Below are positions 55,068 to 63,420 of a stretch of 64,000 bases of DNA, one piece after another. A program made the position numbers and the translations under genes. Within the stretch, counting starts at the first letter, position 1. Each line of letters starts with the position of its first letter. Under the pieces are notes generated by a model. That model made no database searches, was not told where the DNA came from, and was given only the letters and a program-made list of their open reading frames with translations. Source of the DNA: Alteromonas sp. 1_MG-2023 (lineage in GTDB: Bacteria; Pseudomonadota; Gammaproteobacteria; Enterobacterales; Alteromonadaceae); NCBI RefSeq assembly GCF_030547075.1, contig NZ_JAUOQH010000005.1, positions 1 to 64,000 of the forward strand, in the 5' to 3' direction.

Positions 55068-56030
55068 ATGAAGTTAAGTGCTTACGAGAGTAACCGCAAA
55101 TTAGTCAGTGTTTGGGCGTATCCCCTTTTCTTGATTTTAATTTTACTATTTATACATAATTGGACCGGTGCAATATCCTGGCCTATTCACGGTACCGATC
55201 ATCAACGAGACTTCAATACAGCACTTGGCACCACACTGCTTTCAGGCTTCTTTTGGTTTACCATTAGAAGTGTTCATAAAAACGTAGCGAGTACATTAAT
55301 CGCTATGTTGGCAAGTGCACAGAAGCTAGGACAGTTCAGTTATCACCGTCAAATATTAGCGAGCCAATTTACTCGACATGTTATGTGGTCGACAACGGTT
55401 GGGGTGATCATGCCTATACTGTATTTATTATCAGAGGGTCTGATTTCACGAATTGATGAGCCAGAAGTATTGGTTATCGCGTTAACTTCGATAGTGTTTT
55501 GGTTATTGCTGACACTCTTTATTCTGCAAGTATTTAGTAATACCCATTATTTAAAAAAAATGGCATCGATGGAACATGCTTACTCAATCAAAGAACTTCA
55601 CTTGCTGAGAGAAACCTTTGATATGGCGCTATCGAACACCTTAATTGCAGTGTGTGGGTTTGCACTAACCCCAGTGTTTTGGATTAATAAACCCGTTCCC
55701 TATTTCGACATAGTAGTGCTAACCGTTTACGCAGTATTTATTTCAGCCTATTTGTTCCTACCTATGGCTATGGTCGCCAAACGTATACGCACTGTGTCGA
55801 AAAAAGTCGTTAAAGAGCAAGAAAACGAAATAACTCAGCTTATTCGACGTCAAGTGCAGGGTGATACAAAAACATCGCTAAGTAAAAAAATAGAATCCAT
55901 TGCAACGAATAAAGAATCCTTACGTAAAATTCTAAATAAAACTCAAAAGTTTCGACTACTCATGTGCTTGATGCCATTGCCTGTATCATGGCTTATTTTT
56001 CTATTTGTAGAATCCTTTTACTACGGGTAG
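55068..56030 (+). CDS. multi-pass membrane protein of unknown family (paralogue 2)
   Basis: A 320-residue seven-helix protein similar over its length to the preceding one: WTGAISWPIHG, VHKNVASTLIAML, LGQFSYHRQ and LTPVFWINKP align with the paralogue. It has a longer, highly charged cytoplasmic-type stretch (about 240-290, KKVVKEQENEITQLIRRQVQ) before the last helix, reminiscent of a coiled coil. No known transporter, enzyme or sensor motif is visible. Confidence 0.75.
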   Translation: MKLSAYESNRKLVSVWAYPLFLILILLFIHNWTGAISWPIHGTDHQRDFNTALGTTLLSGFFWFTIRSVHKNVASTLIAMLASAQKLGQFSYHRQILASQFTRHVMWSTTVGVIMPILYLLSEGLISRIDEPEVLVIALTSIVFWLLLTLFILQVFSNTHYLKKMASMEHAYSIKELHLLRETFDMALSNTLIAVCGFALTPVFWINKPVPYFDIVVLTVYAVFISAYLFLPMAMVAKRIRTVSKKVVKEQENEITQLIRRQVQGDTKTSLSKKIESIATNKESLRKILNKTQKFRLLMCLMPLPVSWLIFLFVESFYYG

Positions 56031-56067
56031 CTTATTAAGATAACTATTCGTTCAACAGGAGATACCC

Positions 56068-56667
56068 ATGCTGATATACGGAGATAGACGATCGGGCAAT
56101 TGCTATAAATTACAGCTTTTATTGGCCTTATTAGGGAAAGCATGTGAGTGGGTTGATGTAGATATCTTAAAAGGTGAATGCAGGACAGACGCATTTCTTG
56201 CTAAATCACCAAACGGAAAAATCCCTATTTTAGAGTTAGAAGACGGTCGAGTGCTTTCTGAGTCAAATGCGATTATGCATTATCTGGCATCGGGCTCTAC
56301 ATTTATACCTAGTTCACCCTTTACCTTCGCTAGCCTATTACAATGGCAGTTCTTTGAACAGTATAGCCACGAGCCTTATATTGCGGTTGCACGTTATATC
56401 AACCTGTACTTGGGTCTACCCGAAGACAGAGTCGCGGAATATGAAGCTAAGCAAGCTGGTGGTTACAGGGCGTTGGAAGTCATGGATAATCAACTTAGTA
56501 AAACGCCATTTTTGCTAGGTAATTACGTCTCGTTAGCTGATATTTCTTTATTTGCTTATACCCACGTTGCACATGAAGGCGGGTTTGACCTTGCGCCCTA
56601 TCCTGCTATCAGAAATTGGATCGCACTTATTAGGGAACAAAAAGGTTTTATCCCTATGGATGTTTAG
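56068..56667 (+). CDS. glutathione S-transferase family protein
   Basis: A 199-residue GST fold: N-terminal thioredoxin-like half with RRSGNCYKLQLLLALLG (likely catalytic Ser/Asn region), cis-Pro loop NGKIPILEL and the GSH gamma-Glu contact ESNAIMHYLA, then an all-helical half with LADISLFAYTHV (N-capping box). Substrate unknown. AGGAG lies upstream of the ATG. It is close to the membrane paralogues but its own unit cannot be excluded. Confidence 0.88.
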   Translation: MLIYGDRRSGNCYKLQLLLALLGKACEWVDVDILKGECRTDAFLAKSPNGKIPILELEDGRVLSESNAIMHYLASGSTFIPSSPFTFASLLQWQFFEQYSHEPYIAVARYINLYLGLPEDRVAEYEAKQAGGYRALEVMDNQLSKTPFLLGNYVSLADISLFAYTHVAHEGGFDLAPYPAIRNWIALIREQKGFIPMDV

Positions 56668-56695
56668 ACGACATCACTCTGCGTTTTTTTAAAGG

Positions 56696-57277
56696 CTATA
56701 TGCTGCGCTGATGGGCTTTAGGCCCCCTCCAGTTATCTTGCATTGCGTTTTGTAACTTAATGTAGGGCTCAGTGTTAATATTATATAACGTGCTTAAGGT
56801 ATACGCGGTAGCTTCAAGGGTAGATAATCCTTCACTAACGCGAGTATGTCTTATTCGGTATTGTGAAGATGGAGCGTGTTCGAAGTGAAAACTAGGCATA
56901 GATTGTAGCCATGGGAATTGCTGTAGTATCGCGTAGGCTTGTTTCCAGCTTCCGTCTATTACCAATAAGTTTTGTAGTGAAGAGGCGATTTTTTCATGTT
57001 GTGATTCGAGTGATATACTATTTGTACTAGGGTATAGAAGTGCGGTTGAATCACAATGGCATGATTGAGACAGTGCTTCCATAGCGTCAATATTGTCTAT
57101 AGTAACTATATCTATATCATCAGAGCAAAGTTTGAGTAATCTAGCGGTATTTTTAGCATTGGAAGCCTCTTTAACGTGTTGAATGACAAACACCTTAATG
57201 GGTATCATCACGGTAGTGATATCACAACAAATACAGGTTTTTTCAGGGTAACCGCAGGTATTACATTTAGCTCTCAT
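56696..57277 (-). CDS. tapT: tRNA-uridine aminocarboxypropyltransferase (DTW domain)
   Basis: DTW-domain enzyme forming acp3U47 in tRNAs from SAM. N-terminal zinc knuckle CNTCGYPEKTCICC, VFVIQHVKEASNAKNTARLL, the DTW-type motif LVIDGSWKQA (Asp108, Trp111) and YRIRHTRVSEGLSTLEA. At 193 residues it is of E. coli YfiP/TapT type. TapT is assigned from the family; a close paralogue clade cannot be excluded. It is divergent from the alkyltransferase-like gene. Confidence 0.82.
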   Translation of the reverse strand: MRAKCNTCGYPEKTCICCDITTVMIPIKVFVIQHVKEASNAKNTARLLKLCSDDIDIVTIDNIDAMEALSQSCHCDSTALLYPSTNSISLESQHEKIASSLQNLLVIDGSWKQAYAILQQFPWLQSMPSFHFEHAPSSQYRIRHTRVSEGLSTLEATAYTLSTLYNINTEPYIKLQNAMQDNWRGPKAHQRSI

Positions 57278-57332
57278 AGTTTTAATTTGAATAGCAACGC
57301 AATTGAACTAGTTAAAATGGATAATATGCATT

Positions 57333-57671
57333 ATGACTAATAAAGCGCTAGAATCAAAAATATTAAAAACGCTTTCAATTGTTCCTAGTGGGTGTGTTGT
57401 CAGTTATGGCCAACTAGCAGACTTAGCAGGCCTTCCGGGTAGGGCTAGGTTAGTGGGTAAATGCCTAAAGAGTTCACAAGAGACGACCCCTTGGCATCGT
57501 GTTATCAGGTCTGACGGTAAGATAGCCTTTCCACCGGGTTCTGAATTAGCTGAAGAACAACGCACATTACTTACGATAGAAGGTGTGGTAGTTAAAAAGC
57601 ACAGAGTAAATATTGGTATTTTTGGTTGGAAACCTAGTTTGTATACTTTGTTAGCAGAACTAGAGCAGTAA
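57333..57671 (+). CDS. alkyltransferase-like protein (Atl/MGMT family)
   Basis: A 112-residue O6-alkylguanine-binding domain. The active-site PCHRV of true MGMT is PWHRV here (Trp54), so it cannot transfer alkyl groups to itself; Atl proteins instead bind O6-alkylguanine and recruit nucleotide excision repair. The helix-turn-helix region VVSYGQLADLAGLPGRARLV and C-terminal LLTIEGVVVKKHRV complete the family pattern. Confidence 0.9.
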   Translation: MTNKALESKILKTLSIVPSGCVVSYGQLADLAGLPGRARLVGKCLKSSQETTPWHRVIRSDGKIAFPPGSELAEEQRTLLTIEGVVVKKHRVNIGIFGWKPSLYTLLAELEQ

Positions 57672-57771
57672 TTAATGGTAATTTTTCATAGTGCTATTAT
57701 TATTTTCTCATTCATCATCATTTGGTCATCGCCCGTTGGTGTGGCTTTTTTAAAGTAGTATTACATTCACA

Positions 57772-58968
57772 ATGCTTAAAAAAATTACAATAAAAGACTT
57801 AATCCCAGGCATGTTTGTTCATCAAATTTTAGAACAAAAAGGCCAGCTTTCGGTTAAAAGCCAAGGCCGAGTTACGTCTTTAGCTATTGTGGATACCCTC
57901 AAAAAAAGAGGTGTGAAGACACTTGTAATTGATACAGAGAAAGCATTTAGCGTTGGCTCTACAGAGCCGGAAATAAAAGACGAAGAATCGGTTAAACAAA
58001 AAAGTTTTGGCCCGAAAAAACCTTCTGCTAGTCTCGAAAACGAATTAACCCGCGCGACCAAATTGCACGTGCAAGGTAAGCGTATTCAAAAGCAGTTACT
58101 GAATAGCGTTAAGAAAGAACAACCCTTCGATAGTAGTATTCCAAAAGAATTTTCAAAAAGCTTAGTGGCTTCGGTAGACCGAAATCCAGACGCATTACTC
58201 TGCCTCACAAAAATTCGTGAAAAAGACGATTACTTATTAGAGCATTCCCTGAATGTAGCCATATTATTGGCAAATTTTGGTCGTCATTTAGGAATGTCTG
58301 AAAGTGAAGTTCAAGATCTTTCCTATTCAGGTTTTTTGCATGACCTCGGAAAAATTCAAATCCCCGATGAAATATTGCACAAGCCTGGCCGTTTAACCGA
58401 CAGTGAAATGGATATTATGAAAGGCCATGTAAAACATGGCGTCGATTATCTTAAGACCACAGATTTGGATAAAACACTCGTTAGAACTATTAGCGAACAC
58501 CACGAGCGTTTAGATGGCCTAGGTTATCCTATGGGTACAAAAGGTGAGAATATCAGTCGTGAAGGGCGTATGTTGGCCATTGCTGATATGTATGATGCCT
58601 TAACAGCAGATAGAGTTTATAAGTCAGGAATGTCTAGCCAAAAGGCATTTTCTATTTTACTTAGCGATGCACCTTCTCGTCTTGATTTAGCGTTAGTGCA
58701 ACAATTTATTAAGTGTATGGGGATATATCCTGTAGGCAGTTTAGTTTTACTTTCCAACGAGCGTCTAGCCATGGTTATCGAGCAGACTGATTCTCCATTG
58801 GCGCCTAAGGTTAAAGTGTTTTATTCGGTTCGAAACGGGCACTTTTTAGAGCCCAAAGATCTCGACTTAACCTCAGAAAAAAATGTCAAAATTTCTAAAG
58901 CCGCACTGGCGTCGGATTATAAAATTGATGTGAATGCTTTTTTTGAGCGCTCAGTTTCTATTGGGTAA
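57772..58968 (+). CDS. HD-GYP cyclic-di-GMP phosphodiesterase
   Basis: A 398-residue cytosolic protein: N-terminal DUF3391-type domain (ITIKDLIPGMFVHQIL, to about residue 100), then HD-GYP with His158, HDLGK (His190-Asp191), His219, HHERLDGLGYP (243-253) and ADMYDALTADR (Asp272). All metal ligands and the GYP-motif are intact, so c-di-GMP hydrolysis is expected. It has no membrane or receiver domain. It stands alone with no neighbouring GGDEF gene; yajQ is the only other possible c-di-GMP gene in the window. Confidence 0.92.
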   Translation: MLKKITIKDLIPGMFVHQILEQKGQLSVKSQGRVTSLAIVDTLKKRGVKTLVIDTEKAFSVGSTEPEIKDEESVKQKSFGPKKPSASLENELTRATKLHVQGKRIQKQLLNSVKKEQPFDSSIPKEFSKSLVASVDRNPDALLCLTKIREKDDYLLEHSLNVAILLANFGRHLGMSESEVQDLSYSGFLHDLGKIQIPDEILHKPGRLTDSEMDIMKGHVKHGVDYLKTTDLDKTLVRTISEHHERLDGLGYPMGTKGENISREGRMLAIADMYDALTADRVYKSGMSSQKAFSILLSDAPSRLDLALVQQFIKCMGIYPVGSLVLLSNERLAMVIEQTDSPLAPKVKVFYSVRNGHFLEPKDLDLTSEKNVKISKAALASDYKIDVNAFFERSVSIG

Positions 58969-59064
58969 GGCTACATTCAGAAAATACACAGTTTAAAAAA
59001 GTGTAGTAGAAAAGCGACTAAGTAAAAAAGATGCTTGTGTATGTACCCCTTACAAACTGATTAC

Positions 59065-59113
59065 TCATTGATTACATAAGCCTATGGATGTTGATAAGCC
59101 ATGTAATCAATGA
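59065..59113. repeat. 13-bp perfect inverted repeat in the HD-GYP/OmpA gap
   Basis: TCATTGATTACAT (59065-59077) and ATGTAATCAATGA (59101-59113) are perfect complements around 23 bp. No T-tract follows. The rest of this 508-bp gap (58969-59476) shows two loose CTACATAG repeats near 59355-59380 but no ORF or clear promoter that I can defend. Confidence 0.7.
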
Positions 59114-59476
59114 AAGCTTACCGTGACGTTTTAAGCTCATAGTTCATCATTTTTTAAACACGCAAAGGTATATGCCGTTCCACCCCGCTAGCTCACTACC
59201 CTCATACAAAATGCATATACTAAGCCATTTAGCTTACGTTCAGTTATGTTCCTCTACAATACAGGTAAAGTGAATCGCTGTTTGGTTACATTCATTTCAA
59301 CAAATGATTGTGGAATACAAATTGCTGTTTATACATATTACTGATTAATACCTACATAGCTGACTAGTATCTACATAGATGAATAGCAACAGCGAAGATT
59401 AAGCAAACGCATTGGTTACCGGTTCAAAAAAGCTGATGTTAATCGCAACAATTAATAACGACGTACCGAGGATGTT

Positions 59477-60109
59477 ATGAAAAAGACCATAGGAATTACT
59501 TTAATTGCGGCATCATTAGCCGTTGCAGGCTGTGCAAATGACCCATCTAATTCTCAGAAAGGCGCTGCGATTGGCGCAGTTGTGGGCGCATTATTAGGTA
59601 AAGCAACCGGCGATAATGACAAGAGTCGTTACGCATGGGGAGCTGCTGTGGGTGCCATCGCGGGTGGTGCAATTGGTGGCTATATGGACAAGCAAGAGGA
59701 AGAATTGCGAAGTGAATTATCAGATACTGGCGTTCAAGTAGTACGTGAAGGTGATAATTTGCGCCTTATCATGCCTGGCGACATTACCTTTGCTACCGAT
59801 AGTTCTTCTATCAGCCCAAACTTTAACCCAGTACTTCAAGATGTTGCCAAGGTAGTCAACAATTATGAAAAGACAGTGTTGATGATTAAAGGTCACACAG
59901 ACGACACAGGATCAGAGCAGTACAACCAAGGGTTATCTGAACGCCGTGCGGGTGCGGTAAGAAACGTATTACTTAACTACAGTGTTAACTCAACCCGTAT
60001 AACTACGGTAGGTATGGGTGAATATCAGCCTAAAGTGCCTAATGACACGCCGGCAAATCGTTCGATGAACCGCCGAGTAGAACTAGAAATTCAACCGCTT
60101 ACACAATAG
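59477..60109 (+). CDS. OmpA-family lipoprotein (YiaD-like)
   Basis: A 210-residue outer membrane lipoprotein: signal with lipobox AVAGC (Cys19), two glycine-zipper segments (GAAIGAVVGALLGKATG and AAVGAIAGGAIGGYMDK), then an OmpA C-terminal domain (about 95-205) with peptidoglycan-binding GHTDDTGSEQYNQGLSERRA and NRSMNRRVEL. Closest to E. coli YiaD by layout. It likely tethers the outer membrane to the wall. CGAGG precedes the ATG and a terminator follows. Confidence 0.92.
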   Translation: MKKTIGITLIAASLAVAGCANDPSNSQKGAAIGAVVGALLGKATGDNDKSRYAWGAAVGAIAGGAIGGYMDKQEEELRSELSDTGVQVVREGDNLRLIMPGDITFATDSSSISPNFNPVLQDVAKVVNNYEKTVLMIKGHTDDTGSEQYNQGLSERRAGAVRNVLLNYSVNSTRITTVGMGEYQPKVPNDTPANRSMNRRVELEIQPLTQ

Positions 60110-60127
60110 ACGTTAAATCAATACTTT

Positions 60128-60149
60128 AGGGCCTTTATAGGCCCTTTTG
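60128..60149 (+). terminator. terminator after the OmpA-family lipoprotein
   Basis: AGGGCC, loop TTTATA, GGCCCT, followed by TTTTGTTCTTTT. It sits between convergent genes. Confidence 0.75.
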
Positions 60150-60154
60150 TTCTT

Positions 60155-60649
60155 TTAACGTCCCTTTTTTTGATAGTCTTTAATTTGCTGGGCAACATCA
60201 TCAGCAAGTGGGTTTGGTACTGGAATAGTTAGATGGTATTGACTGACTTTCCATTTGTTATTTTCAAGTATCAATACACCCGTACCTCGCGTGAGGCCTA
60301 AACTATCATTGTCCAGCAACTCATCAAACCAAGCGACATCTTGCGCGGGTGAGAAATAGATATGCCTAGAGTGAGGGGTATAGGTCCAGCCCCTTCCTTT
60401 AGAAAAGTGAGGTTTTGCATAGGCTTTGAAGTCACTTACAGACCAAACTTCTGAGGCATCCGTTCCAATAAAAACGGCTTTATCACTATATAACGAAAAG
60501 TACTCATCGAATTTAGCGTCTGACGCAAATTGGTGAAGTGAATCCAGAATTTGATTTACGTTTTGTTCTTTATTTGCAGGGCTTTCATCTAACTGAGCAC
60601 CCATTGTATAGAAACTAACTGTACAAATTAGCGCGATAAGTAAACGCAT
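60155..60649 (-). CDS. exported SnoaL/NTF2-like protein
   Basis: A 164-residue protein: signal peptide MRLLIALICTVSFYTMGAQ, then a cone-shaped NTF2-like domain (LDSLHQFASDAKFDEYFSLY, FIGTDASEVWSV, GTGVLILENNKWKVSQYHLT). Such domains serve many enzymes and binding proteins; no catalytic residues can be named. The start at 60649 is supported by AGGAG 8 nt upstream; the open frame extends to a TTG at 60691 that overlaps a parS-like sequence. Confidence 0.82.
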   Translation of the reverse strand: MRLLIALICTVSFYTMGAQLDESPANKEQNVNQILDSLHQFASDAKFDEYFSLYSDKAVFIGTDASEVWSVSDFKAYAKPHFSKGRGWTYTPHSRHIYFSPAQDVAWFDELLDNDSLGLTRGTGVLILENNKWKVSQYHLTIPVPNPLADDVAQQIKDYQKKGR

Positions 60650-60674
60650 GAAAGACACTCCTAAGGGGTAAAAA

Positions 60675-60690
60675 GGTTTCACATGAAACA
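60675..60690. promoter_or_regulatory. degenerate parS-like sequence
   Basis: GGTTTCACATGAAACA differs from parS TGTTTCACGTGAAACA at two positions, one of them in the central CG. It lies upstream of the NTF2-like gene. ParB affinity would be reduced; it could also be a chance palindrome. Confidence 0.3.
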
Positions 60691-60762
60691 ATCGTTAAGT
60701 CGCTTTAGAGTATGCGAAAATTTAGCGTTAGCCAATTAGGGCGTTAAATCGGTGGTTTAATC

Positions 60763-61764
60763 CTACGCCACAAACGCCATGGTAGAATCTCGCAAAATTA
60801 ACGAAGGTTGAAACATGGTTTGGACGTCATCTTTATAGCCATAAACGACGTTGAGTATATGTCTCGCTGACATAGTGGCCATGTCTGCTATAGGGTTGCT
60901 TACCGTTGTAAGTCTTGGGAAAACATGATGAGCAAAGACCGCGTCATCAAAACCGACAATAGACAAATCTTGAGGAAGGTTCATTCCCAAGTCTCTGGCA
61001 CAACTCATTGCACCCGAGGCCATCCAGTCATTAGCGCAAACCAGTGCAGAAAAAGCGGTATCCCCAGAAAGTAACTCTAATAAACCGGCTTTACCATCTT
61101 CCTCAGTATATTGACCTTCGAACACGAGTGACTGCGCGAATGGAAGCCCAGCTTCTTTAAGGGCCCGTTTATGACCGGCTAAACGTTGGTTTGCATCGCA
61201 TTTGTCAGAAGGACCAGAGATGTAGGCGATGTTCTTATGGCCAAGACTGATTAGATGATGTGTAGCGAGATAGCCACCTTTCTCGTTATCTAACACAATA
61301 CACCCTTCTCCCACGCCATCGACTTGGCGATTCACTAAAGAAATAGGCAGGCGAGAGGAATTGAGGTTCTGAAGGTAATCATCACTCATTGCTTCAGCGT
61401 GCATGATAAGAGCATCACAATTGCGGCTAATTAAAAATTCAACTGCGTCTTGTTCTGTTTCAAGGTTATTATGACCGACCGTGATGATAACGTGCTTATC
61501 AGCCGCTCTAAGGGTGGACTCTACCGCTTGCATCAAGTCGCCAAAGAAGGGGGTGTTTAATTCTGACACCAGAATACCGACACTGTCTGAGCGACTGGAT
61601 GCTAAGGAGCGCGCAACGGGATTTGGGCGATAATTAAGGGCTAACATGGCTTCTTCAACCTTGGCTTTTAAGGTTGGGTTTACAGTAGTTTTACCGTTTA
61701 ATACCCTAGATACCGTCGAAAGCGATACACCTGCCTTATCAGCTACTTCATAGATTGTTGCCAC
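60763..61764 (-). CDS. LacI-family transcriptional regulator
   Basis: A 333-residue repressor: N-terminal helix-turn-helix and hinge (IYEVADKAGVSLSTVSRVLN, NYRPNPVARSLA) and a periplasmic-binding-type effector domain (SVGILVSELNTPFF, GHKNIAYISGP, ALVCANDWMASGAM, LSIVGFDDAVFAHHVFPRLT). It lies downstream of the GPH transporter and the GH1 beta-glucosidase on the same strand, so it probably controls that beta-glucoside locus. No clear palindromic operator was found within the visible intergenic DNA. Confidence 0.92.
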   Translation of the reverse strand: MATIYEVADKAGVSLSTVSRVLNGKTTVNPTLKAKVEEAMLALNYRPNPVARSLASSRSDSVGILVSELNTPFFGDLMQAVESTLRAADKHVIITVGHNNLETEQDAVEFLISRNCDALIMHAEAMSDDYLQNLNSSRLPISLVNRQVDGVGEGCIVLDNEKGGYLATHHLISLGHKNIAYISGPSDKCDANQRLAGHKRALKEAGLPFAQSLVFEGQYTEEDGKAGLLELLSGDTAFSALVCANDWMASGAMSCARDLGMNLPQDLSIVGFDDAVFAHHVFPRLTTVSNPIADMATMSARHILNVVYGYKDDVQTMFQPSLILRDSTMAFVA

Positions 61765-61868
61765 GTATCACTTCCTCTCACCTCAAAACTAATGCTAAAT
61801 ACTACAGTGCTACACAAGGTTCTTTATATCCAATACGTACGCCATAGCAAAGTGCATTATGCCGTTAT

Positions 61869-63401
61869 TCACACCGATGCGCTACGTCGCTTAAGTAAAG
61901 TCTCGGTAACCTCTTGTTGGCGAGCATCAGTAAGCGGGTAAAAAGCAATAAGTAGCGCTCCCGCCACACCGAAACATGCGGGTATCCAGCTCATCAATGC
62001 TTGCATGCCAGGTAAGGTTTGCGAGATGGTTTCAACCTGCATGCCGTCATAACCGTAACTTCCTAACACCAATAACACCAAAGCACCTGCAAAACCGCCT
62101 CCGGTTTTCTGTACAAAAGAACCAGCTGAATACACAAGCCCTGTTGCCCTTCTTCCTGTACGCCATTCATTGTAGTCTGCAGAATCTCCCAACATGGAAA
62201 AGAACAGCGTTGGCATAATAGCGGCGAAGAATTCAGCACCACAACCGAGTACGAATATGCCAGTCACAGAGCCTTGGGGCACAAAATAAATAGCACAAGT
62301 GAGCGCACTGCTTGCTAATAGCGAAGTGATAAACAGCATTTTTCTGCCTAAAAGTCGCGATAAGGATGAAGTAGATAGAGCGCCTAATATAGACACCACC
62401 AATAGAGCAATAAAGTAATAACCTGTGAGTAGTTCATCGCCAATATAGTATTTAAAATAGTAAGCAATAACGCCATATTTGATACCGTTAAACATCATCG
62501 TAAGAAAACCCATTCCAAGCAAAATTACCCAAGGTTTGTTGGTCAGTAAATCGATAATGTCTTGTTGGGAGCGGCTATTTTGAGATTCTGGTCTGTTTAC
62601 TAAGCGTTTTATAAAAATTGATGTAACGGCAATAATAACAATAAATATGATGCCGCTTAGCCAATTTCGGTAATAGAAAAAGGCTGTAATGGCCGACAGT
62701 GGGAAAAGAATTAACGGCAACTGAAAAGACAGATCTTTAAGCTCTTGTCGTAAACATGCGCCATCGTTTTGCACTACCGGAACCCTTTCTTTAGTTGTGG
62801 CTACTGTAATGAACATCAATGCCATTAAGAGGGTAGCAAAAAGGTACATGGCATATTGATAGCCTTTTGCGGTATCGCCTCCACCAAAAAATGCTACCAA
62901 CATGGGCAAGCAACCCATAACTAATAAGCCGCCCATGAAGGCGCCAGCGAAACGAAAGCCTGATAAACTGGTTCGTTCCCTATCATCGCTAGTCATCACA
63001 CCCATTAATGCTGAGTAAGGTACGTTATTAACAGTGTAAGCTAATGTAAGGCCTAAATAAGTAAGGTAGGCATAGATAAGTTTATATGTATAAGAAAAAT
63101 CAGGGGTGGTGAAACACAGCACCATAAATAAGCCAAGAAAGGGTGTAGAGCCTAAAATCCAAGGTCTAAACTTCCCCAATTTAGTCTGGGTTCTATCTGC
63201 AATCATGCCCATTATGATGTCAGTGACACCATCGCTTAGACGTACGACCAAAAAAAGGATTGCGGCTGCAGCAGCTGTTAAACCAAAGGTATCTGTGTAG
63301 AACACCGCCAGATATGCAAGGGCACCACGCCACACAAGATTAGCCGCCGCATCGCCTAGTCCGTATCCTATTTTTTCCCTTACACTTAACGAATGATCCA
63401 C
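61869..63401 (-). CDS. GPH-family sugar:cation symporter
   Basis: A 510-residue inner membrane transporter with about 12 helices of the glycoside-pentoside-hexuronide family (MelB-like): KIGYGLGDAAANLVW at the start, VVRLSDGVTDIIMGMIADRT with the cation-site Asp residues, KFRPWILGS and GDSADYNEWRTGRRATGLVYS. The substrate is likely a beta-glucoside by its neighbour GH1, 19 bp upstream. A large insertion-like hydrophobic pair (about 225-260) sits in the middle. Confidence 0.9.
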   Translation of the reverse strand: MDHSLSVREKIGYGLGDAAANLVWRGALAYLAVFYTDTFGLTAAAAAILFLVVRLSDGVTDIIMGMIADRTQTKLGKFRPWILGSTPFLGLFMVLCFTTPDFSYTYKLIYAYLTYLGLTLAYTVNNVPYSALMGVMTSDDRERTSLSGFRFAGAFMGGLLVMGCLPMLVAFFGGGDTAKGYQYAMYLFATLLMALMFITVATTKERVPVVQNDGACLRQELKDLSFQLPLILFPLSAITAFFYYRNWLSGIIFIVIIAVTSIFIKRLVNRPESQNSRSQQDIIDLLTNKPWVILLGMGFLTMMFNGIKYGVIAYYFKYYIGDELLTGYYFIALLVVSILGALSTSSLSRLLGRKMLFITSLLASSALTCAIYFVPQGSVTGIFVLGCGAEFFAAIMPTLFFSMLGDSADYNEWRTGRRATGLVYSAGSFVQKTGGGFAGALVLLVLGSYGYDGMQVETISQTLPGMQALMSWIPACFGVAGALLIAFYPLTDARQQEVTETLLKRRSASV

Positions 63402-63420
63402 AACAAATTCCCTTTTCTAG

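Noticed and set aside
61765-61868. LacI operator in the lacI-GPH gap
   Set aside because: No convincing symmetric 14-20 bp palindrome is visible; the operator is more likely upstream of the GH1 gene, beyond the window.
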